A DNA stretch of 64,000 bases from CAVLDP01 sp963661945 (lineage in GTDB: Bacteria; Bacillota; Clostridia; Lachnospirales; Lachnospiraceae), in the NCBI GenBank assembly GCA_963661945.1, contig CAVLDP010000002.1, forward strand, positions 62,001 to 126,000. The letters are read 5' to 3'. The position numbers were made by a program, and so were the translations under genes. Under the pieces are notes generated by a model that saw nothing but the letters and a program-made list of their open reading frames with translations, did not search any database and was not told the origin of the DNA. Of this stretch, positions 34,844-43,144 are shown piece after piece; position 1 is the stretch's first letter; each line of letters opens with the position of its first letter.

Positions 34844-34872
34844 ATTATACAATGATTTATATAGGCAAACAA
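34844..34872 (-). promoter_or_regulatory. ackA promoter
   Basis: On the minus strand TTGTTT (34867-34872), a 17-nt spacer and TATAAT (34844-34849). It lies in the divergent region between ackA and tmcAL. Confidence 0.75.
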
Positions 34873-34920
34873 GATTTTTTGAAAAAACAATGCTATGATA
34901 AAGAAAAGGAGGACATGCAT

Positions 34921-36156
34921 ATGAAGGTATGTGGAATCATCGCAGAATATAACCCATTTCACAATGGGCATGCTTATCAGATTAACTATGCCAAGAAAGA
35001 GCTTGGTGCCGACTATGTCATTGTTGTTATGAGCGGCGATTTTGTACAAAGAGGTGCTCCTGCAATCGTAGATAAATATACTCGTGCCAAGATGGCTCTC
35101 CTAAATGGTGCTGATCTAATCATTGAGATGCCAACCTTCTACGCGGTAAGTTCCGCCGAGAGCTTTGCCATGGCTGGTGTATCCTTACTTGAATCCACAG
35201 GCATCTGCGATTTTCTTCTCTTCGGTGCCGAAACGCCAAATCCTGAACTATTTATGACTTGTGCAAGAGCCCTGACTTCTGAATCTGAAGAGTTTAAGGC
35301 AATTCTAAAGGATAAGTTATCTCAAGGAATGTCCTATCCACTTGCTCGCAAATATGCTCTTCTTGCAACAACAAGTGTAAATGATGAGTTCCTGTCCTCT
35401 CCGAATAATATTCTAGGCATTGAATATACAAAAGCAGCACTCCTAACTCATTCATCCATGGAGATTATTCCAATGCAAAGAACGGTTGCCAGTTACCATG
35501 ACCGGGCCATTGATGATGAGATTACATCCGCTACAGCAATACGTCATATCTTGACCACAAATTCCGTAGATGATTTAGAGCAGCTTCTATCCTATGTCGT
35601 ACCAGATGATACAGCAAGCAGTCTTCTTACCGAGCAGGAAAGTAATAAGCTTCTTATTAGAAATGATTTTTCAACACTTCTTCACCATAAGCTTATTACC
35701 CATCATTCCTTTACAGAATACTTGGATTGCAGCGAGGAACTATCCAACCGAATCGAAGCTAATAAAGCATCCTTTGTGGATTATAAATCCTTCGTAGAAC
35801 TACTGAAGACCAAGAATCTCACTCATACAAGAATCTCTCGAGTTCTAATGCATATTACACTCGGAATAAAGAAATCGCACGCATCTCTAGTAGATGAAAT
35901 CGGCTACAGTCCTTATCTTAGGCTTCTAGGATTCAGCAAAGCTGGCAGCCTGCTTCTAAGTGAAATAAAAGAAAAAGCATCCACCTGCATCCTGACAAAA
36001 CCTCAGGATGCGATAGATGCTTTAGAAAAAGAGCAATATGCCCTCTTTGAATTAGATTTAAGATCTGCTGATATCTATCGAAGCATTCAGACAAGCAAAT
36101 GTAAGATTGCACTTCCGACAGAATATACGAGAAAATTCGATCTTGCTAATTTATAA
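34921..36156 (+). CDS. tmcAL: tRNA(Met) cytidine acetate ligase TmcAL
   Basis: TmcAL uses ATP and acetate to acetylate C34 of elongator tRNA-Met. The 411-residue protein begins MKVCGIIAEYNPFHNGHAYQI, with the nucleotide-binding HxGH motif, and has the later ISSTxIR-type segment ATAIRHIL. The open frame runs back to 34852, but the ATG at 34921 has AAAGGAGG 8 nt upstream and gives the family N terminus. It is divergent from ackA, and acetate links the two genes: one makes it, the other consumes it. It converges on purH. Confidence 0.95.
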   Translation: MKVCGIIAEYNPFHNGHAYQINYAKKELGADYVIVVMSGDFVQRGAPAIVDKYTRAKMALLNGADLIIEMPTFYAVSSAESFAMAGVSLLESTGICDFLLFGAETPNPELFMTCARALTSESEEFKAILKDKLSQGMSYPLARKYALLATTSVNDEFLSSPNNILGIEYTKAALLTHSSMEIIPMQRTVASYHDRAIDDEITSATAIRHILTTNSVDDLEQLLSYVVPDDTASSLLTEQESNKLLIRNDFSTLLHHKLITHHSFTEYLDCSEELSNRIEANKASFVDYKSFVELLKTKNLTHTRISRVLMHITLGIKKSHASLVDEIGYSPYLRLLGFSKAGSLLLSEIKEKASTCILTKPQDAIDALEKEQYALFELDLRSADIYRSIQTSKCKIALPTEYTRKFDLANL

Positions 36157-36171
36157 AAAACTAGTAGTGAT

Positions 36172-37350
36172 CTAGTGATGGAAGAGACGAATTCCTGTGA
36201 AGCACATTGCCATCTCATACTTATCACAAGTCTCAATTACATTGTCATCACGAATCGATCCACCTGGCTCAGCTACATACTTAACGCCAGACTTATGTGC
36301 ACGTTCAATATTATCACCAAATGGGAAGAAGGCATCGGATCCGAGACATACATCTGTATTCTCCTTGAGCCATGCTTTCTTCTCTTCTCTTGTAAAGACC
36401 TCTGGCTTTACCTTGAATACCTTCTGCCACTCGCCTTCTGCAAGTACATCCTCATATTCATCACCAATATATAAATCAATTGCATTATCTCGATTTGCTC
36501 TTCCAAGGCCATCTACAAACTGGAGATTAAGCACCTTTGGTGACTGACGAAGCCACCAGTTATCCGCCTTCTGGCCTGCAAGTCTGGTGCAGTGAATTCT
36601 GGACTGCTGACCAGCACCAATACCAATTGCCTGTCCCCCCTTGGTATAGCATACAGAATTTGACTGGGTATATTTCAGAGTAATCATGGCAATTGCAAGG
36701 TCAATCTTAGCCTGCTCTGGAATCTCCTGATTCTTTGTAACAATATTAGAGAAGAAATCATCATCAATCACAAGTTCATTTCTACCCTGCTCAAAGGTAA
36801 TGCCATAGACCATCTTCTGCTCGAGCTCTGCAGGAACATAGGACTCATCAATTGAGATCACAGCATAATTGCCCTTCTTCTTCTCCTTCAGAATCTCAAG
36901 TGCTTCTGGTTCATATCCTGGTGCGATTACACCATCGGATACCTCTCTCTTAATTACAAGTGCTGTAGGAACATCACAGACATCAGACAAAGCAATGAAG
37001 TCGCCAAAGGAAGACATACGATCAGCACCACGTGCGCGAATATAGGCACAGGCAAGTGGTGAAAATTCTACATCCATATCATCTACCCAATAAATCTTGC
37101 GCTCTACCTCTGTAAGTTCCTGTCCTACTGCAGCACCAGCTGGAGATACATGCTTAAAGGATGTTGCAGCAGGAAGCCCCGTTGCCTTCTTCAGTTCCTT
37201 AACAAGCTGCCAACCATTTAGAGCATCCAGGAAGTTAATATAACCAGGCTTACCATTTAGCACAGTTACAGGAAGTTCACCATTCTCCATAAAGATACGT
37301 GAAGGCTTCTGGTTTGGGTTGCATCCATATTTTAGTTCAATTTCTCTCAT
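36172..37350 (-). CDS. Stand-alone AICAR formyltransferase (PurH domain)
   Basis: This 392-residue protein corresponds only to the transformylase half of PurH, which adds a formyl group to AICAR in purine synthesis. It contains FKHVSPAGAAV, the GAGQQSRIHCTRLA segment, and DAFFPFGDNI. The IMP cyclohydrolase half is missing and is supplied by the PurO-type gene 26 nt upstream. The ATG at 37350 is preceded by AGAGGAT; a longer frame to 37368 contains this site. It converges with tmcAL with only 15 nt between. Confidence 0.95.
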   Translation of the reverse strand: MREIELKYGCNPNQKPSRIFMENGELPVTVLNGKPGYINFLDALNGWQLVKELKKATGLPAATSFKHVSPAGAAVGQELTEVERKIYWVDDMDVEFSPLACAYIRARGADRMSSFGDFIALSDVCDVPTALVIKREVSDGVIAPGYEPEALEILKEKKKGNYAVISIDESYVPAELEQKMVYGITFEQGRNELVIDDDFFSNIVTKNQEIPEQAKIDLAIAMITLKYTQSNSVCYTKGGQAIGIGAGQQSRIHCTRLAGQKADNWWLRQSPKVLNLQFVDGLGRANRDNAIDLYIGDEYEDVLAEGEWQKVFKVKPEVFTREEKKAWLKENTDVCLGSDAFFPFGDNIERAHKSGVKYVAEPGGSIRDDNVIETCDKYEMAMCFTGIRLFHH

Positions 37351-37376
37351 TGTCTTATATCCTCTCATTAAATCCC

Positions 37377-38090
37377 TTAGCAGTTCTTGTTTACGATACG
37401 GCTCTCGTAGGAACCTGTCTCAATATCAATATAACGAACAAATAATGAGACCTTATTCTCTTCATTCAGACTATCCCAAATCATATTCGTAAAGGAATCA
37501 ATATCACCATCTATGGAAACAATCTTCGGCTCTCCCTCAAAACTTGGAAGAGGATTTCCATCATGCATATAAGTATGAATGAATCTTCCCTGTCCTGCGA
37601 GCGGATTAGAATAAGCATATGTATATCTATCGCAAGAAGATGCATCTCCTTCATTGCTCTTTAGGATAGACATTGCAAAATTAAATGACCCATTATCAAT
37701 ATGCATAATGCCAGAAATTCTAGGTGTATAGTTTGGCGCATCTGGCTCAAACTCACGAGTACGCAGTGCCTGCTCAAAGGTCTGCTGCTTATCCATAAGT
37801 TCATAAATCGTGTCTGTCTGATCACCATTTGTCACAATAGTCTTATTACCAAGAACACGAACAGGAGCATAGATGATTAAGCTTGGATCTTCAAGCTTGC
37901 TAGGGTCATATGCTTCCGTTCTAATTCCCATCCCATCTTCTACAAAGACACGATTACGACTATTAGCAGAACGACCCATGATGAAATAAGCTGTCACAGC
38001 ATGCTTACCATCTGAAGATTTTCCAATCACAATACCTCGTCCTGGATAAGCATTACTTCTAAGTTCCTGCGAAAGTGATAATGTTTCCAT
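37377..38090 (-). CDS. purO: IMP cyclohydrolase, PurO type
   Basis: This 237-residue protein resembles the archaeal-type IMP cyclohydrolase PurO, which closes the purine ring after AICAR formylation. Conserved-looking segments are AYPGRGIVIGKSSDGK, AYFIMGRSANSRNRVF and the acidic NYTPRISG area. It sits immediately upstream of the stand-alone AICAR formyltransferase, so the two together replace the usual bifunctional PurH. The promoter is a TATAAT with TGn extension at 38126-38131. Gene order supports the call strongly. Confidence 0.92.
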   Translation of the reverse strand: METLSLSQELRSNAYPGRGIVIGKSSDGKHAVTAYFIMGRSANSRNRVFVEDGMGIRTEAYDPSKLEDPSLIIYAPVRVLGNKTIVTNGDQTDTIYELMDKQQTFEQALRTREFEPDAPNYTPRISGIMHIDNGSFNFAMSILKSNEGDASSCDRYTYAYSNPLAGQGRFIHTYMHDGNPLPSFEGEPKIVSIDGDIDSFTNMIWDSLNEENKVSLFVRYIDIETGSYESRIVNKNC

Positions 38091-38125
38091 TGATTTCCTC
38101 CTAAAATTTACTAAAATACTGCCAC

Positions 38126-38131
38126 ATTATA
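38126..38131 (-). promoter_or_regulatory. purO promoter (extended -10)
   Basis: On the minus strand a TATAAT preceded by TGC forms an extended -10, about 35 nt upstream of purO. No good -35 is seen. It directly abuts the terminator of the FliD-like gene. Confidence 0.65.
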
Positions 38132-38133
38132 GC

Positions 38134-38165
38134 ATAAAAATAGGGCCGACGAAACCGCCAGCCCA
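38134..38165 (-). terminator. Intrinsic terminator after the FliD-like gene
   Basis: On the minus strand GGGCTGGC pairs with GTCGGCCC (two G-T pairs, 6-nt loop) and is followed by TATTTTTAT. It lies 15 nt past the stop at 38179. Confidence 0.85.
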
Positions 38166-38178
38166 ATAAAACATATTC

Positions 38179-38907
38179 CTAAATATACGAATTATAGGAT
38201 GAATTAGTCAAATAGTTGTAAGAACCATTACTGTTATAAGTAGTAGAAAGTGAATTACTAGCATAAGTCTTCGCCATGGAAGACATAGCCGATACCTGAT
38301 AACCATATCCGCCTTTTGTTCCAAATAGGGACTTCAAACTGGAAATATCAGCTGATTTAACCTTGTCCTCATCAAGCTTCAAGGTATTATCTGATTTGAT
38401 GGAGATGCCAACACTTGCAAGAAGCTTCTGATTGACCTTGGAATATGTAGTCATACTTGATACTGCAGATAGAACGCCAGAAGAATCTGAATCCTCTGAA
38501 GAATCAATCAGGTCATTATAGGAATCCACAAAATCAGAAAGTGCAGAATAAATACTATCATAATCATATGATGTGCTTGTAGAGCCGTCTTCATTCGTTA
38601 CACTCTTTCCTTCATAAAGTGAGGAAGACTCTAAAGCTTCCAGAGATGAATTCAAGGAAGCTGCACTAGATATTGTCTGCTTAAGATTATTTGTCGTAGA
38701 CTTCACCAAGCTTGAGGCATCGGAATCCTCATCGCTATAGTACGCTTTCATTAATTTATAATAGGAGCCGCTTCGAATCAGATTATAATCAGAGAGATTC
38801 GATGTAATCGACGAAAGGTCTGTAGAGTTTGACTTACTAGACTTCGATAGACTAGAAAATAGTGTACTAATCGAACTAGAATTCCATCCAGAAATTGTTG
38901 TAGACAT
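38179..38907 (-). CDS. FliD-like flagellar hook-associated protein, orphan (putative)
   Basis: This 242-residue Ser-rich protein has no cysteine and no signal peptide, as in axial flagellar proteins. Features recall the C-terminal domain of FliD: a helical SALSDFVDSYNDLIDSS segment (about 127-143), LLASVGISI followed by LKLDEDKVKSADISSL, and SLFGTKGGYGYQVS. It is much shorter than FliD. A sigma-28-like promoter (38955-38981) precedes it and a good terminator follows, so it is a monocistronic unit. It is likely a minor cap or filament-associated protein; exact role unknown. Confidence 0.6.
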   Translation of the reverse strand: MSTTISGWNSSSISTLFSSLSKSSKSNSTDLSSITSNLSDYNLIRSGSYYKLMKAYYSDEDSDASSLVKSTTNNLKQTISSAASLNSSLEALESSSLYEGKSVTNEDGSTSTSYDYDSIYSALSDFVDSYNDLIDSSEDSDSSGVLSAVSSMTTYSKVNQKLLASVGISIKSDNTLKLDEDKVKSADISSLKSLFGTKGGYGYQVSAMSSMAKTYASNSLSTTYNSNGSYNYLTNSSYNSYI

Positions 38908-38954
38908 ATACATCACTCCTTTGAAATATAAGTAATTCCATTTACCTATATATT

Positions 38955-38981
38955 ATATCGACCACCTACTAACAAATATTA
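38955..38981 (-). promoter_or_regulatory. Sigma-28-like (flagellar) promoter
   Basis: On the minus strand TAAT (38978-38981), 15 nt, then GTCGATAT (38955-38962). The consensus for sigma-28/SigD is TAAA-N15-GCCGATAT, so 10 of 12 positions match. The gene downstream is FliD-like, consistent with a flagellar sigma factor. Confidence 0.6.
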
Positions 38982-38990
38982 ACACAGGAT

Positions 38991-39665
38991 TTAAATATCA
39001 TCAATCTGCCAGTCTATCGGCGATGTCCCATGACTAATCAAGAATTCATTACACTTCGAAAAATGTTCACAGCCAAAGAATCCTCGATATGCAGAAAGAG
39101 GACTTGGATGGGCTGCTGTAAGCACAAGATGGGCAGGATTATCAAGAAGTTTCATTTTCTTCTTGGCCGGACCGCCCCACAGCATAAATACAATCGGTCG
39201 ATTCTGCTGATTCAAGACCCTAATTACTTCATCTGTAAAATGCTCCCACCCTAATCCTTGATGAGAGGCCGCTTCATGGGCACGAACTGTAAGAACCGTA
39301 TTAAGTAGAAATACTCCTTGAGAAGCCCATTTCGTAAGATAACCATTATTTGGAATCTCAAATCCCAGATCTGATTCCAGTTCCTTGTAAATATTCCTAA
39401 GAGATGGTGGAATATCAACTCCAGGCTTCACCGAGAAGCTCAGCCCATGTGCTTGATTCACATTGTGATATGGATCCTGACCTAATATTACAACCTTAAC
39501 ATTCGATAAGGGAGTAAGTTCAAATGCTTGAAATAAATCTTCCTTCTTAGGGAAGATTTCAAAGGTGCTATATTCATCTGAAATCTTATCCATAAGCTCT
39601 GCAAAGTATGGTTTCTCTAACTCATCATACAAAGCTTCCTTCCAATCATTTTGAACAAAATCCAT
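38991..39665 (-). CDS. ung: Uracil-DNA glycosylase
   Basis: Ung removes uracil from DNA and complements Dut, also in the window. The 224-residue family-1 protein has the catalytic GQDPYHN motif near residue 61 and the DNA-intercalation loop HPSPLSAYRG near 184. It is complete. It lies 2 nt downstream of hisF, giving a his-ung transcript. Confidence 0.98.
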   Translation of the reverse strand: MDFVQNDWKEALYDELEKPYFAELMDKISDEYSTFEIFPKKEDLFQAFELTPLSNVKVVILGQDPYHNVNQAHGLSFSVKPGVDIPPSLRNIYKELESDLGFEIPNNGYLTKWASQGVFLLNTVLTVRAHEAASHQGLGWEHFTDEVIRVLNQQNRPIVFMLWGGPAKKKMKLLDNPAHLVLTAAHPSPLSAYRGFFGCEHFSKCNEFLISHGTSPIDWQIDDI

Positions 39666-39666
39666 A

Positions 39667-40428
39667 TTAAATCCGAACCGTAATTCCTTCTTCTAGTAAA
39701 TATTTCTTCAAGTCCATAATCTCAAGTTCTCCAAAATGGAATAAAGATGCAGCAAGTGCCGCATCAGCCTTACCTACATCGAAAGCATCCTTGAAATGTT
39801 CCATAGAACCTGCTCCACCAGATGCGATTACTGGAATTGATACAGCCTCACTGATTGCTCTGGTAAGCTCACAATCAAAGCCACTCTTGGTTCCATCACA
39901 ATCCATACTGGTAAGAAGAATTTCGCCAGCACCAAGACTCTCCGCCTTTATCGCCCACTCTAGTGCATCAAGTCCTACATCTACCCTGCCACCATGTTTG
40001 TATACATTCCATCCAGAACCATCCGCTCTCCTCTTGGCATCAAGTGCAACGACAACGCACTGACTGCCAAACTTCTCAGCCGCTTCATGAATAAGAATAG
40101 GATTCTCAATAGCCGAAGAATTAATAGATATCTTGTCAGCGCCCTCTCTAAGCAGGATACGAAAATCTTCTACACTTCGTATTCCACCTCCAACAGTAAA
40201 TGGAATAAATACCGATTCCGCTACAGAACGAACCATATCAACAACTGTTCCTCTATGATCCGAAGAAGCTGTAATATCCAAGAATACAAGTTCATCTGCG
40301 CCAGACCTATCATATGCCTTTGCAATTTCAACAGGATCACCCGCATCCTGTAAATTCACGAAGTTAACGCCCTTTACAACCCTGCCATCCTTCACATCGA
40401 GGCAAGGAATAATTCTCTTTGTATGCAT
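39667..40428 (-). CDS. hisF: Imidazole glycerol phosphate synthase cyclase subunit
   Basis: HisF is the (beta/alpha)8 barrel subunit that makes imidazole-glycerol phosphate and AICAR from PRFAR and ammonia. The 253-residue protein begins MHTKRIIPCLDVKDGRVVKGVNF with catalytic Asp11 and has the second catalytic aspartate in LTSMDCDGTKSG. It is 9 nt downstream of its glutaminase partner hisH, and its AICAR product feeds the AICAR transformylase also in this window. Confidence 0.98.
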   Translation of the reverse strand: MHTKRIIPCLDVKDGRVVKGVNFVNLQDAGDPVEIAKAYDRSGADELVFLDITASSDHRGTVVDMVRSVAESVFIPFTVGGGIRSVEDFRILLREGADKISINSSAIENPILIHEAAEKFGSQCVVVALDAKRRADGSGWNVYKHGGRVDVGLDALEWAIKAESLGAGEILLTSMDCDGTKSGFDCELTRAISEAVSIPVIASGGAGSMEHFKDAFDVGKADAALAASLFHFGELEIMDLKKYLLEEGITVRI

Positions 40429-40436
40429 TACACCAC

Positions 40437-41042
40437 CTACACTTCCAAGAAATTCTGAAGAATCCGAAGTCCAACCTTGCCACTTTTCTCAGGATGAAAT
40501 TGGCAGGCAAATACATTTCCTTCTTCAACAGATGCATGAATGTGCGCCCCATATTCCGTCGTAGCTCTTACAACTTCAGGATTCTCTGCTTCAAGATAGT
40601 AGGAATGGACAAAATACACATAAGAATCTTCTGGTACATCTCGAAAAAGACGCCCCTCAGTAGGATATAACAGGGAATTCCATCCAATATGTGGAATTTT
40701 AAGGCCCTCTCCACTTGGAATTTTCTTGATTGTACCATGCATTATCCCAAGTCCATCCACTCCAGGGGATTCCTCACTAGAATCAAACAGAAGCTGAAGT
40801 CCCAAGCAAATTCCAAGAAATGGAATCCCTCTTCGAACAACCTCCTCTATTACAGGAATTAGATGATACTCCTTAAGATGGCTCATAGCATCGCCAAAGG
40901 AGCCAACTCCAGGTAATATAACATGAGATGCAGACAAAATCTCTTCTGCATCTCTAGTAATCACGCACTCTTCACCAAGGAAGAGACATGCCTTTTCAAC
41001 GCTCTTTATGTTGCCAGCGTCATAATCAATAATTGCTACCAT
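40437..41042 (-). CDS. hisH: Imidazole glycerol phosphate synthase glutaminase subunit
   Basis: HisH releases ammonia from glutamine for HisF. The 201-residue class-I glutaminase has the nucleophile cysteine in LGICLGLQLLF near residue 79 and the catalytic His/Glu in FACQFHPEKSG. The pair hisH-hisF is complete, while other his genes are elsewhere. It lies 34 nt after the large acidic membrane-protein gene. Confidence 0.98.
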   Translation of the reverse strand: MVAIIDYDAGNIKSVEKACLFLGEECVITRDAEEILSASHVILPGVGSFGDAMSHLKEYHLIPVIEEVVRRGIPFLGICLGLQLLFDSSEESPGVDGLGIMHGTIKKIPSGEGLKIPHIGWNSLLYPTEGRLFRDVPEDSYVYFVHSYYLEAENPEVVRATTEYGAHIHASVEEGNVFACQFHPEKSGKVGLRILQNFLEV

Positions 41043-41075
41043 AATCTTCTCTCTAGTAAAATAAAATGTTAATGT

Positions 41076-43070
41076 CTATTCTTCTTCTACGGAAATGCCA
41101 AGGGTCTCTAAGATATAGCGAATTGTCCAAGTATAATCCTCTCTATCTTCCATAGAATAAAGCTGGTAAGCAGTATCTCCAGGAACATTAAACTGTGATA
41201 CAAGCTGTTGTTCAATCTCTGCGCCTAGAGAATCATAAGAATCCGCAACGCCAAGCTCTGCCGCAGTTGATGAATTATCCCTATAAGCGCCATATGCTAG
41301 CACAAGCTGATCAAGAGCCATCTCATACTGCTTATTATCCATAAAGGTCTGATAGCCATTAAGCTTAAGTTCAAGTGTTGCAAGCAGTTTGGCCTGTTCA
41401 TAGAGAACCATGTCATCTTCCTCTAGTGTCAGTCCATCTAAGTCCCTAAATGCTTCAACATAGCTTCCCTTCTCGTAAGCTGACTTTGCAGTGCTTAAGC
41501 TCTTCTGATAACCAAGTAGCTTAGTTGCAAGAATCACGGCCGCAATAATAGATACTGCAAGAATTAGGCATACAATAATCACCTTCATAGGAATTTTCGG
41601 CGAATTATCCGGAACCTTGGCAGCCTCCTTGGCAGCCTTGGCCTCAGCCTTCTTCGCAGCAGCTTCCTTCTTTGCTGCATCCTTGGCAGCCTTCTTCTCT
41701 TTAGCTTCTGCTTCCTTGGCTTTCTTAGCTTCTTCCTTCTCCCTCTTCTTCTTAGCCTTCGGATCTTCTGCATCAACAGCATTCTCTTCAGAATCAAATT
41801 CAGCCATTAAATCTGCATTTTCCTGACTGGTATCATCTAAAGAAACCCCATCATGAATCTCTACTGTGCCATCTTCCTCTTCATCATCCTCAAGGAATCC
41901 GGCAAAGAAAGCTTTGATCTTGCCAAGAAGGCCCATCTTTTTGCCATCCGAAGCCGACGCGGCATTATCCTCATTTGAAATAGAATTATCTTCTCCCAAA
42001 GAATTAGCAGAAGACTCAAATTCTTCTCTTGCCTCGTCTAATTCTGCCCCTTCTTCATCCGCACTTAAGAGATCTCCAATATCAGATAAATCGCCATCTT
42101 CGCCTTCTAGCATTGACATAAGATCCACATCTTCGGAATTCTCATCGATAATCTCATCCAAATCATCCATTGGTTCCTCTGAATCAAAGTCACCCAAATC
42201 CAGACCAAAATCATCTTCTGCTTCATCGGATTCGTCCTCTGCTTCATCAGAATCAGAAGGTGATTCAAAGGCACCATTTTCACTCATAATCTCATCAGCA
42301 AGATCCAGATCATCCGGGGCGAATTCTTCTTGTAAGAGGTCTTCCGGATTAATCTCATCATCAGTAGTCTCTTCATAAGCCTCATCTATAGGCTCATCAT
42401 CATCCATTGCAGCCATTGCACCAGATAAAATATCAGCTACTGACTGACCTTCTTCTGAGACAACATCTTCAACACTCTCATCGATATCATCAGAAACTGA
42501 AGCAAAGAAATCATCCAGATCGTCGCCATCCTCTGCTGCACTATCCGAATCATCCTCTGAAACGCCCATAAGTTCAGCAAGATCGAAATCATCCTCATCA
42601 GAAACTGCTTCGCTAATTTCTTCAGGATTACTTATTTCTTCAGCTTCGCTACTTTCCTCAGCCTCAGTGTATTCTTCAGCCTCGCGTTCTTCCTCGAGAA
42701 TTTCATTTACCAGAGAATTCGTCTCTACAATCTCTTCTCCTGCCGCAAAAGCCTCTTCTTCTTCTATAATCTCGCGTTCAAAATCACGAATAAAATCATC
42801 TGCCTCACCTGATGCAAGCTCTGCCTCAAAATCTCTCAGGAAGCTGTCTTCCGAAAAAGCAGCCCTAAGATTCTTACGAGACATCGTCTTTGGTTCATAG
42901 GAATCAATACCGGTTGCTGCCATAAAATCATCTGTTGGCTTTATTCGATTTCTTGACGCAATTCTAGCTTCTCTTTGACGCAGCTTTTCATTTGCAGCCT
43001 CTTTTGAATCAGATTTTGCTTTTGTTATAGATTCTAATAACCCATCTAAATAGTCTTCTGAATTTGCCAA
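41076..43070 (-). CDS. Large acidic single-pass membrane protein, unknown function
   Basis: I do not recognise a family for this 664-residue protein. Residues 1-60 are basic/polar, about 60-420 are extremely acidic and rich in Glu, Asp, Ser and Ala, about 430-487 are a Lys/Ala-rich helix, one membrane helix spans about 495-521, and a 143-residue C-terminal domain with helical-repeat-like (TPR-like) sequence follows. The topology predicts a long cytoplasmic acidic arm and an extracytoplasmic C-terminal domain. Start is a TTG at 43070 with GGAGG nine nt upstream. It follows the cheV terminator and has no obvious own promoter. Confidence 0.85.
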   Translation of the reverse strand: MANSEDYLDGLLESITKAKSDSKEAANEKLRQREARIASRNRIKPTDDFMAATGIDSYEPKTMSRKNLRAAFSEDSFLRDFEAELASGEADDFIRDFEREIIEEEEAFAAGEEIVETNSLVNEILEEEREAEEYTEAEESSEAEEISNPEEISEAVSDEDDFDLAELMGVSEDDSDSAAEDGDDLDDFFASVSDDIDESVEDVVSEEGQSVADILSGAMAAMDDDEPIDEAYEETTDDEINPEDLLQEEFAPDDLDLADEIMSENGAFESPSDSDEAEDESDEAEDDFGLDLGDFDSEEPMDDLDEIIDENSEDVDLMSMLEGEDGDLSDIGDLLSADEEGAELDEAREEFESSANSLGEDNSISNEDNAASASDGKKMGLLGKIKAFFAGFLEDDEEEDGTVEIHDGVSLDDTSQENADLMAEFDSEENAVDAEDPKAKKKREKEEAKKAKEAEAKEKKAAKDAAKKEAAAKKAEAKAAKEAAKVPDNSPKIPMKVIIVCLILAVSIIAAVILATKLLGYQKSLSTAKSAYEKGSYVEAFRDLDGLTLEEDDMVLYEQAKLLATLELKLNGYQTFMDNKQYEMALDQLVLAYGAYRDNSSTAAELGVADSYDSLGAEIEQQLVSQFNVPGDTAYQLYSMEDREDYTWTIRYILETLGISVEEE

Positions 43071-43093
43071 GAGTCATTACCTCCAATAGTCCA

Positions 43094-43129
43094 AACAAAA
43101 ATAAAGGGATGTGATACGCTCACATCCCT
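43094..43129 (-). terminator. Intrinsic terminator after cheV
   Basis: A perfect 10-bp stem (43105-43114 with 43120-43129, 5-nt loop) is followed on the minus strand by TTATTTTTG. It lies 16 nt past the cheV stop. Confidence 0.93.
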
Positions 43130-43144
43130 AAATAGAAATCAATA

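Noticed and set aside
34885..34920. Strong plus-strand promoter for tmcAL
   Set aside because: A TATGAT box is present, but no -35 at 16-18 nt was convincing, so no promoter is claimed.
41585..41797. Minus-strand Arg/Lys-rich short frame within the acidic protein gene
   Set aside because: It is the Lys/Ala-rich part of the real gene read one frame off; there is no start signal.
41866..42378. Plus-strand Ser-rich frame opposite the acidic protein
   Set aside because: It arises because Glu/Asp-rich codons read as Ser/Leu on the complementary strand; it is not an independent gene.
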